Origin: an uncultured Kiritimatiellota bacterium | GTDB lineage: Bacteria > Verrucomicrobiota > Kiritimatiellia > RFP12 > DVOR01 | DNA: 51,923 nt | NCBI GenBank assembly: GCA_944389565.1 | Contig: CALXMV010000001.1 | Location: forward strand, 1-51,923 | Direction: 5' to 3' | Part shown: positions 7,583 through 13,669 of the stretch, piece by piece | Layout: each line of letters starts with the position of its first letter | Position numbering within the stretch: position 1 is the first letter of the stretch | The notes under the pieces: generated by a model | The model's database searches: none | Told to the model about the DNA's origin: nothing | What the model saw: only the letters and a program-made list of their open reading frames with translations | Translations under genes and position numbers: made by a program

Positions 7583-7975
7583 ATGGACAATGACCTCTTC
7601 GAGTTCGCGCAGGGCTACTTCGCCTTCGGCAACCACCCGCAGGCCGACCGTTGGGCCGGTTATTCCGAGGGCGCGCGCAGGGGCGCGCTCGCGCACGCGC
7701 GTCGCCAGTTCGCCGATGCGCTCGCCACGCCCATCGACTGGGCGGCGGAGCGTTGGCGACGCGCCGCCGCCGAGCAGGCGTTCGCCCTCCTCGTGCTCGG
7801 GGGCGTGGCCAACGCGCGCGCCGTGGGCGGCGGCGAGCACGACGCGCTGACCATCGCCGCGCAGGCCGCCGGGGACACGGGGCAGGAGCCGCCCCCCGTC
7901 GAGATGGTCGGGCCCTTCGCCAAGGCCGCCCTCCGCGCCGCCGGCTGGGGCGGCCACGTCGCCCTGAGAGGATGA
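7583..7975 (+). CDS. phage head-tail connector-region protein (DnaT-like family pattern)
   Basis: The 130-residue protein begins at an ATG at 7583 (MDNDLFEFAQGYF). It has a helical body with paired aromatic and Ala/Arg-rich segments (RWAGYSEGARRGALAHARRQF, AAEQAFALLVLGG). A short protein of this kind, with a W/Y-S-xx-xx-AL-A-R pattern, is common just after the capsid genes and is usually annotated as DnaT-like or as a head-tail connector. No strong ribosome site is visible, and the frame is open for eight codons upstream. Position supports a structural role; the family call is tentative. Confidence 0.5.
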   Translation: MDNDLFEFAQGYFAFGNHPQADRWAGYSEGARRGALAHARRQFADALATPIDWAAERWRRAAAEQAFALLVLGGVANARAVGGGEHDALTIAAQAAGDTGQEPPPVEMVGPFAKAALRAAGWGGHVALRG

Positions 7976-8072
7976 GCCGCGAATTGAAGAGCACAAAGAT
8001 GCACCAAGCGCCACACAAAGACGCACCAAGATTTTACACGTGCGCGTTGCCAAAGAAAAACCGCATGAGCCT

Positions 8073-8130
8073 TGTCGGGTTCCCGGTGTGTCATACCATC
8101 CCTGTCGGGTTCCCGGTGTGTACCATCCCT
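8073..8130 (+). repeat. two-copy direct repeat, 30-bp period
   Basis: An 18-base unit, GTCGGGTTCCCGGTGTGT, occurs twice (8074-8091 and 8104-8121), each copy followed by ACCATCCC. It lies in the 278-bp gap between prophage genes. The gap also holds the dispersed element at 8141-8205 and a GAAAGGAG ribosome site for the next gene. Confidence 0.75.
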
Positions 8131-8140
8131 ATTTCGGCTT

Positions 8141-8205
8141 TCTGGCAGTCCTGCGGGCGGCAGCCCGCCCCAAATCCGCCCCAATCGGCGGAATCGGCGG
8201 TTCCC
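8141..8205 (+). repeat. dispersed intergenic repeat, copy 1
   Basis: This stretch starts TCTGGCAGTC and continues through a small GGCGGCAGCCCGCC stem to AATCGGCGGTTCCC. It aligns along its length with 10091-10155. A third, partial copy of its right half ends near 10216. The following bases (CGCCGTGCA) are also shared by copies 1 and 3. Confidence 0.65.
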
Positions 8206-8253
8206 TTCGCCGTGCACGCACCTTTGTGATTTCCAAGAAAGGAGTGAGCCCTC

Positions 8254-8910
8254 ATGAGCACCGACGACACCGCGCCCATCGCCCTGCGCATCCTCCAAGA
8301 CGGCACCCTCGCCGCCTCCCGGCGCGAGGTCCAGGCGGGGCTCCGCTACCGCCTCCAGATCCAGCCCGCCGCCGCGCTCGCCTCCGCCGCGCTCCTCGAC
8401 GCGCAGGGCCAGCCCCTCGCCGCCTGGTCCGCCGAGGGCGCCGACCCGGACGCCGAGCCGACGCTCGACCTTGACGCCGAGCCCGTTTGGGCCGCCGTCT
8501 GGGGGCGCTCCTGGGCCTACCGCGCGCCCGTCGCCCTGCGCATCCTCACCGCCGAGGGGGAGTCCGCCTCCGTCGCCCTCGACCTCCGGCCCGGGCTCCG
8601 CGCCTCCGCCGCCTCCTCCGTCTGCGGCAAACCCTCCGTCCAGGCCGACACCGTGCTCCGCTGGCATGACTGCTGCTCCCTGCTTGCCGTCACCCCGCTC
8701 GGCGCCCTCACCGCCGACGCCACCGGCTGGCCCGAGGGCCGCCAGCTTTTCGTGCGCCTCACCCTCGGCGCCGACGCCACGCTCCCCGCCAACGTCCACC
8801 TCGTGGGCTACGACCGGCTTCAGGACGCCACCACCTACCAGGCCACCGCCTGGCGCGTGGGCGACCTGCTCTTCCTCTCCCCCATCCTCGCCGAGGAGGG
8901 GCTCCAATGA
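8254..8910 (+). CDS. prophage structural protein of unknown family
   Basis: The 218-residue protein has a GAAAGGAG ribosome site eight bases before the ATG. It is beta-rich and made of two similar parts: an N-terminal beta module (APIALRILQDGTLAASRREV) and a second beginning at about residue 93 (APVALRILTAEGESASVAL). No signal peptide or membrane helix is present. The next gene overlaps its stop by four bases. By location in a run of tail or baseplate genes, it is probably a virion or tail-associated protein. I do not recognise the family. Confidence 0.5.
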   Translation: MSTDDTAPIALRILQDGTLAASRREVQAGLRYRLQIQPAAALASAALLDAQGQPLAAWSAEGADPDAEPTLDLDAEPVWAAVWGRSWAYRAPVALRILTAEGESASVALDLRPGLRASAASSVCGKPSVQADTVLRWHDCCSLLAVTPLGALTADATGWPEGRQLFVRLTLGADATLPANVHLVGYDRLQDATTYQATAWRVGDLLFLSPILAEEGLQ

Positions 8911-10187
8911 CCACCTTCCGCGCAAGCGCCGCGAGGGCCCGGCGGGGCGTGCGGGATCGTCTGCCCGCAAAGCGCCGCGCCGTGCCCGCAAACAAAAAGG
9001 TAGAACCGCGCGCGGCGCTTGCGCGGCTCCTTCTCCCCCTCCTGCTCCTCCCCGCCGCGCTCGCGGCGCAGGGCGACGCCCTCCGCGCGCCGCGCCACGA
9101 CGTCTCCCTCGCCGGCGAGCCCTTCCTCGCCACCACCATCACCAAGCCGCTCCCTCTCGACGCCACCGGCACGAACCCCCGCGTGCGCGCCTCCGGCCTT
9201 CCCGAGCAGGGGCTCGGCTTCCGTGTCCGCGAGGACCTGCCCGCCGCCACCTTCGTGGCCTGGCTGCGCACGGCGAACATCGCGCCGGACGCCACCTCGG
9301 TCGTCTTCCTCTTCACCGCGCTGCCCATCGTCCGCGACCGCGCCCCCGCCAAGGCCTACCTCCGCGTGCCCCAAGGCATCGGCCCGGTCACCTTCCAAGG
9401 CTACGCCCAAGCCGCCGGCGCGGACGCGGGCGGCATCGGCTGGGCGCACGCCGTCCTTGCCTCCGACGCCGCGTGCGTCCTCGACCTCGGCGGCGGCCAG
9501 GCCGTCACCAACGCCCCCGGCCAAACCCTCGCCCTCACCCTCCGCGCCAAGGAGGGCGGCGACGTCACCCTCTCCGCCCCCACCAACGCCGTCTGGAGCC
9601 TCGGCCTCTACAAGCCCCGCATCCGCCGCACCTACGGGACCGTGGCCGCCCACACACCCAGTGGCAAAGGCGCCGCAGCGCCCGCCTCCGGCGACTGGTG
9701 CATGGTGGCGTGCACCTTCGCGGTCGACGCCGCCGGCACGCTCCAAGGCCGCCGCACCATCTGGGCGCAGGGCGCCGACGAACCCGCCGAGGCCCACGCC
9801 TTCGCCATCGGCCTTGACGGCGCCGACGCCCTCCCCGGCCCCGCCACCATCATCCCCTTCCAAATGTGCACGCTTTGGGGCGCCGCCAACTCCTCCATCG
9901 CCCCCGACCAAGACACCGCCCCCATCCACGCCTGGGGCAAGAAGATGTGGCGCCGCGCCCTCACCGACGCCCAGCTCCGCGACGTCTTCCAAACCGACCT
10001 CGCCGCCCTCAAGGCCAAGGGCCTTGCCGGCGGCAAGGCCGCGAATCGTAAATCGCGAATCGTGAATCGTGAATCGGTACACCCAAAACCTCTGGCAGTC
10101 CCGCGTGCGCCAGCACGCCAAAATCTGCACCAATCTGCGCAATCTGCGTTTTCCCCCGTCGGCCCGTCGGCGGCAGCCGACCCATAA
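8907..10187 (+). CDS. large secreted-like prophage structural protein with LamG-like C-terminal motif
   Basis: The start overlaps the previous stop (ATGA). The first 35 residues are Arg-rich and are followed by a hydrophobic stretch (LARLLLPLLLLPAALAAQG, about 39-57) that looks like a signal peptide with an unusually long basic leader. A start inside the frame cannot be excluded. The body is beta-rich and ends with WRRALTDAQLRDVFQTDLAALK, the motif that closes many LamG/concanavalin-like domains. After about residue 378 the frame simply runs through the intergenic repeats at 10040-10187, so the last 45 or so residues are probably repeat-derived. A receptor-binding or decoration protein is plausible. 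I see no catalytic motif. Confidence 0.5.
   Translation: MTTFRASAARARRGVRDRLPAKRRAVPANKKVEPRAALARLLLPLLLLPAALAAQGDALRAPRHDVSLAGEPFLATTITKPLPLDATGTNPRVRASGLPEQGLGFRVREDLPAATFVAWLRTANIAPDATSVVFLFTALPIVRDRAPAKAYLRVPQGIGPVTFQGYAQAAGADAGGIGWAHAVLASDAACVLDLGGGQAVTNAPGQTLALTLRAKEGGDVTLSAPTNAVWSLGLYKPRIRRTYGTVAAHTPSGKGAAAPASGDWCMVACTFAVDAAGTLQGRRTIWAQGADEPAEAHAFAIGLDGADALPGPATIIPFQMCTLWGAANSSIAPDQDTAPIHAWGKKMWRRALTDAQLRDVFQTDLAALKAKGLAGGKAANRKSRIVNRESVHPKPLAVPRAPARQNLHQSAQSAFSPVGPSAAADP
10040..10076 (+). repeat. GATTCACG iteron cluster, reverse orientation
   Basis: Repeated CGTGAATC/CGCGAATC units occupy about 37 bp at the end of the preceding coding frame. The cluster is the reverse complement, with one or two changes, of the one at 3368-3399. 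Confidence 0.6.
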
Positions 10188-10260
10188 TCTGCCTCAATCG
10201 GCGCAATCGGCGGTTCCCCCCCTCGCCGTGCAAGCCAATCAGCCAATCAGCCACCCACCA
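10091..10260 (+). repeat. dispersed intergenic repeat copies 2 and 3 plus AGCCAATC tandem units
   Basis: Positions 10091-10155 repeat the element at 8141-8205. Positions 10183-10216 hold another partial copy ending AATCGGCGGTTCCC. Four or five AGCCAATC-type units follow up to about 10270. The stretch replaces the expected tight spacing between structural genes and extends the preceding reading frame. Confidence 0.6.
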
Positions 10261-10277
10261 ATCAGCCAATCCCCGCC

Positions 10278-10940
10278 ATGCTCCATCCCCTTGCCCAGAC
10301 CGAGATCGACAAGCTCCGCGCCCACGGCGTGGAGGCGCTGACCTACGACGAGGTGGCCGCCCTCCACGAGCGCGCCCTCGAGGTCGAGCGCGCCGCCGCC
10401 TCCGAGGGCCTCCCCACCGGCCTCACCCGCCCCGTCCGTCTCGGCCCCGGCGCCGACCAGACCCTCTGGCCCATGACCTGCGCGGCGATGGACGCCCTCG
10501 CCCGCGTCGAACCCTGGGTCGGCGACGACGAGGCCGAGGCCGCGCGCGCCGTCGGCTGGCTCCTCGCCCATGGGCGCGACCTCGCCCTCCTCGAACGCGC
10601 CACCCTCACCCGCTCCGACTTCGCCGCCGCCGTGCGCGACTGGGCCCGCCGCCTCCCCGTCACGGCCGAGGAGCTCGCCGCCGCCGTCCGCGCCACCTTC
10701 GCCGCGGGGGACGACGCCGGCTTCCGCGTCGAGGCCGAGGCCTTCGAGCGCGTCGCCCGCCACGCCGAGGCCGCCGGCGAGCCCGCGACCGCCCAAGCCG
10801 TCCGCGACCTCCTCGCCCGCCTCCGTGCCAACCAACGCAAGGCGATGGCCCCCCACCGCGCCCGACCCGACTGGGGCGGGCGCGTGATGGTTGGTGCCTT
10901 TGAGCTTCCCATGTGCGACCTCCTTCTTCTGCCGCCATGA
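10278..10940 (+). CDS. helical prophage protein of unknown family
   Basis: The 220-residue protein is almost wholly helical and Ala/Arg/Glu-rich (EIDKLRAHGVEALTYDEVAAL, EEAEAARAVGWLL). The N-terminal part (TRPVRLGPGADQTLWPMTCAAM) could place it among tail assembly chaperone-type proteins, but this is weak. No ribosome site stands out in the repeat-rich leader. It is the last coding frame before a sharp GC drop. Its final 20 residues (RVMVGAFELPMCDLLLLPP) differ in character from the rest, as if the gene were truncated at the prophage end. Confidence 0.45.
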   Translation: MLHPLAQTEIDKLRAHGVEALTYDEVAALHERALEVERAAASEGLPTGLTRPVRLGPGADQTLWPMTCAAMDALARVEPWVGDDEAEAARAVGWLLAHGRDLALLERATLTRSDFAAAVRDWARRLPVTAEELAAAVRATFAAGDDAGFRVEAEAFERVARHAEAAGEPATAQAVRDLLARLRANQRKAMAPHRARPDWGGRVMVGAFELPMCDLLLLPP

Positions 10941-11146
10941 TACGCCATTCTTTTCGTGCGTGTCGATAACTGTTTGTTTTTATAGTACTTACTGGTGGTT
11001 TCTTGGAACTTTTGGCAGCTTCTGGTAAGTTCGCCACCCCTGTTTTAACCGTTGGCTATTTGTTGTCTAAAATCGCGTATTTTGTGGTCGTTTCTGGTCA
11101 TTTCTGGGACTTTTTATCACTTCTTACGACGTGTCATAAAAACGTA
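10941..11146. other. AT-rich non-coding strip at prophage edge
   Basis: This stretch is far lower in GC than either side and has no supported gene. It contains repeated TTTCTGG/CTTCTGG words (for example near 11022, 11091 and 11100) that could be protein-binding arms. It lies between the last prophage gene and the 3' end of a tRNA gene, so it is the expected place for an attachment region. Confidence 0.4.
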
Positions 11147-11182
11147 CAAACCCGTGCAAACACAACATGTTGCGCGGGTTTG
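11147..11182 (-). terminator. Rho-independent terminator of the CAU tRNA gene
   Basis: Arms of 13 bases (CAAACCCGTGCAA at 11147-11159 and TTGCGCGGGTTTG at 11170-11182) pair with one G-T step. On the minus strand the stem is followed by a T-rich run (TTTGTACGTTTTTA). It lies three bases past the encoded CCA of the tRNA. Confidence 0.7.
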
Positions 11183-11184
11183 CA

Positions 11185-11261
11185 TGGTGGATCCGGGTGG
11201 ACTTGAACCACCGACCAAGGGATTATGAGTCCCCTGCTCTGACCGACTGAGCTACGGATCC
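11185..11261 (-). tRNA. tRNA with CAU anticodon (tRNA-Ile2 or tRNA-Met)
   Basis: A complete cloverleaf is read on the minus strand. A 7-bp acceptor stem (GGATCCG with CGGATCC), a D arm, an anticodon arm with loop CTCATAA, a GGTTCAAGTCC T arm and an encoded CCA are all present. The GGACTCATAATCC...CTTGGTCG context resembles the lysidine-modified tRNA-Ile2 of other bacteria more than elongator tRNA-Met, and a clear tRNA-Met lies at 29187-29262. Identity depends on TilS recognition and cannot be fixed by eye. The prophage adjoins its 3' end. Confidence 0.9.
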
Positions 11262-11279
11262 GTGGAAACAACCGTGCGC

Positions 11280-11308
11280 ATTATGCCTGATTTTTTGGTT
11301 TGGCGCAA
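11280..11308 (-). promoter_or_regulatory. promoter for the CAU tRNA gene
   Basis: On the minus strand TTGCGC (11303-11308), a 17-base spacer and CATAAT (11280-11285) lie 18 bases before the tRNA 5' end. Confidence 0.6.
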
Positions 11309-11372
11309 GCGTGGTGCATGAAAGTTTGATAGAGTGGAAGGCAATGTCATCCTGCGTGAGAAAGGAGATGCG

Positions 11373-12914
11373 ATGAATCGACGTGGATTCTTGAAGGCTT
11401 TGGGTTTGGGCGCGGCGGCTTTGGCGGCGCCGGGAGGCCTTTTCGCGACGGGCGGGGAGGCGCCTCGGAGGCCCCGGAACATCCTCTTCATCTTGGCGGA
11501 TGATCTGGGGTGGGGGGATGTGAGCTGCTATGGTTCGACGCCGGGCCTGACGCCGTTCCTGGATGGGTATGTGAAGGGCGGCGTGCGTTTCACGGACGCG
11601 CATTCGCCGGCCTCGACCTGCACGCCCACGCGTTACGCTATCTTTACGGGGCAGTATGCGTGGCGTAAGCCGGGCACGGGGATTGCCCCGGGGGACTCCG
11701 CCCTGCTCATCGACACCGGCATCCCCACCCTCCCCAAGCTGATGAAGCAGTCGGGCATGGTCACCGGAGCCGTGGGCAAGTGGCACCTGGGTATGGGGCC
11801 GGGGCCGGGGAAGACGGATTGGAACAAGCCGATCAGCCCCTCGGGGAACGACGTGGGCTTCGATTACACCTTCCTGATGGCCGCGACGGCCGACCGCACG
11901 CCGTGCGTCTACGTGGAGAACGGCTTGGTCGTGGGGCTTGACCCGGACGACCCGATCGAGGTGAATTACAAGCACAATTACCCCGGTGAGCCCGATGGCA
12001 AACGCGATCGCGCGTCGCTGAAGATGGATTGGGATTTCGGCCACAACCAGGCGGTCGTCAACGGTATCGGCCGCATCGGCTACATGAAGGGTGGCAAGAA
12101 GGCACGGTGGGTGGACGAGGAGATGGCTGACGTCTTCGTGGAGAAGGCGTGTGCCTTCATCGAGAAGAACAAGGATCGCCCCTTCTTCCTCTACCTCGGC
12201 ACCAACGACATCCACGTGCCGCGCGTGCCGCATCCGCGGTTCGTCGGCAAGACGCCTTTCGGCCCGCGTGGTGATGCGACCTATCAGTTCGACGACAGCG
12301 TGCGGCGCGTCATCGAGAAACTCCGTGCGTTGGGCTTGGAGCATGACACGCTCGTGGTCATCACCTCCGACAATGGCCCCATGGTGAACGATGGCTACAA
12401 GGATCGCGCCGAGGAACTCCTCGGCTCCCACAAGCCCGCGGGCGACTGGCGCGGCCATAAATACACCCCTTACGAGGGCGGCCACCGCCTGCCTTTCATC
12501 GTCTGCTGGCCCGGCGTCATCCCCGGTGGCGGCACGAACCCCGCGCTCCTCTCGCTCGTTGACCTCGGCGCCACCTTCGCCGCCCTCCGCGGCGTGCCCC
12601 TCCCCCAGACCACGCTCCCCGACTCCTTCGACCAGAGCGCGACCTTCCTCGACCCCGCCGCGCCCTCGGCGCGCGCCAACATCATCTGCCAGGATTACCG
12701 CCTCAACCTGCGCGAGGGTAACTGGAAGTACGTCGTCCCCGGGCCCGCGGGGAACGCCCCCTCCACCCGGAACAACCCCCTCAACGGTGAGCTTTACGAC
12801 CTCTCCAAGGATCCGGGCGAGAAGACCAATCTTGTCAAGCGTCACCCCGAGCGTGCCAAGGCGATGTTCGCCACCCTCCTCAAGGTCATTCAGGCCGGCC
12901 ATACCCGTCCCTGA
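11373..12914 (+). CDS. Tat-exported sulfatase
   Basis: The start at 11373 has an AAAGGAG site seven bases upstream; a longer frame from 11334 lacks one. The 513-residue protein opens with a twin-arginine signal (NRRGFLKALGLGAAALA). The type I sulfatase core follows: ILADDLGWGD (metal ligands, about 41-50), the formylglycine motif CTPTR (Cys83 to Arg87) in STCTPTRYAIFTGQ, then GKWHLG and TSDNG. It should remove sulfate esters from glycans in the periplasm after Cys83 is converted to formylglycine by a maturase encoded elsewhere. The substrate is unknown. A glycosyltransferase gene follows six bases after the stop, so the two are probably cotranscribed. Confidence 0.93.
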   Translation: MNRRGFLKALGLGAAALAAPGGLFATGGEAPRRPRNILFILADDLGWGDVSCYGSTPGLTPFLDGYVKGGVRFTDAHSPASTCTPTRYAIFTGQYAWRKPGTGIAPGDSALLIDTGIPTLPKLMKQSGMVTGAVGKWHLGMGPGPGKTDWNKPISPSGNDVGFDYTFLMAATADRTPCVYVENGLVVGLDPDDPIEVNYKHNYPGEPDGKRDRASLKMDWDFGHNQAVVNGIGRIGYMKGGKKARWVDEEMADVFVEKACAFIEKNKDRPFFLYLGTNDIHVPRVPHPRFVGKTPFGPRGDATYQFDDSVRRVIEKLRALGLEHDTLVVITSDNGPMVNDGYKDRAEELLGSHKPAGDWRGHKYTPYEGGHRLPFIVCWPGVIPGGGTNPALLSLVDLGATFAALRGVPLPQTTLPDSFDQSATFLDPAAPSARANIICQDYRLNLREGNWKYVVPGPAGNAPSTRNNPLNGELYDLSKDPGEKTNLVKRHPERAKAMFATLLKVIQAGHTRP

Positions 12915-12920
12915 CGCGCC

Positions 12921-13649
12921 ATGCGTGCCTATCTCATCAACCTGGACCGTTCCCCCGATCGCCTCGCGTCCGCCGCCGCCCGTCTGTGTGCGGCCGGCCT
13001 CCCATACGTCCGCGTGGCAGGGGTGGACGGTCGGGCGATGAGCCGCGAGGAGCGCCGGCGATCCGTCCGCCCGTGGCGCTTCTTCCTGGTGCACGGACGT
13101 TTCCCCACGCCGGGCGAATGCGGGTGTTCCCTCTCGCACAACGCGCTCTTCCGGCGGATGCTGGAGGATGGCGCGCCCGCCGCGATCGCCTTCGAGGACG
13201 ATGTCGATCCCGATCCCGAGGCCCTGCGTGCGGCGCTTGCCCAGATTGAGGCGCGGCTCGATCCCGCCGCCCCCGACATCTTCCTGCTCTCCAACCACGA
13301 TTGCCAGCCCTCGCCCCCCGGCGGCGCGGGCATCTTCCCCGCGAGCCCCGAGGCACTTTTCTCCGAGGCTTACGTGCTCACGGCCGCGGCCGCGCGACGC
13401 CTCCTCTTCCTCAACAGCCCCATGCGCGCCGCAATCGACGCGTGGGCGCATTGGGCCGGGCGCGGGGTGAACGTCTGGCGCGTCTTCCCCGCGTCCTGCC
13501 GCCAGGCCGAGGGCGAATCGGTCATCCATGGCGGGCTCTGGCGCCCCAAACGCCGTTCGGCCTGGGGATGGTACCGCGCCCTGTGGCGGCTGCGCATCCG
13601 CTTGGGACGAGCGTTCGACGCGCTTCTCTATCGCCTTCTCGGCCGTTGA
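12921..13649 (+). CDS. family 25 glycosyltransferase (LPS-type)
   Basis: The 242-residue protein has GT25 landmarks: an N-terminal AYLINLDRSPDRLA, GECGCSLSHNALFRRM at about 71-86, and the metal-binding EDDVDPDP at about 94. Such enzymes transfer a sugar, often galactose, to lipooligosaccharide or related surface glycans on the cytoplasmic side of the membrane. A basic, Trp-rich C-terminus (RRSAWGWYRALWRLRIRLG) may associate with membrane. It begins six bases after the sulfatase stop. It converges with the restriction gene on the other strand, with only 20 bp between the two stops and no obvious terminator. Confidence 0.85.
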   Translation: MRAYLINLDRSPDRLASAAARLCAAGLPYVRVAGVDGRAMSREERRRSVRPWRFFLVHGRFPTPGECGCSLSHNALFRRMLEDGAPAAIAFEDDVDPDPEALRAALAQIEARLDPAAPDIFLLSNHDCQPSPPGGAGIFPASPEALFSEAYVLTAAAARRLLFLNSPMRAAIDAWAHWAGRGVNVWRVFPASCRQAEGESVIHGGLWRPKRRSAWGWYRALWRLRIRLGRAFDALLYRLLGR

Positions 13650-13669
13650 GTTCTTTGCGCGGAGAGCGC

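Noticed and set aside
8907..9019. Treating 8907-10187 as a catalytic secreted enzyme because of its signal-like segment
   Set aside because: No catalytic motif is visible, and the overlap with the upstream structural gene favours a virion-associated protein.
11003..11206. 67-codon open frame in the AT-rich strip
   Set aside because: No ribosome site, and it runs through a terminator into the tRNA gene.
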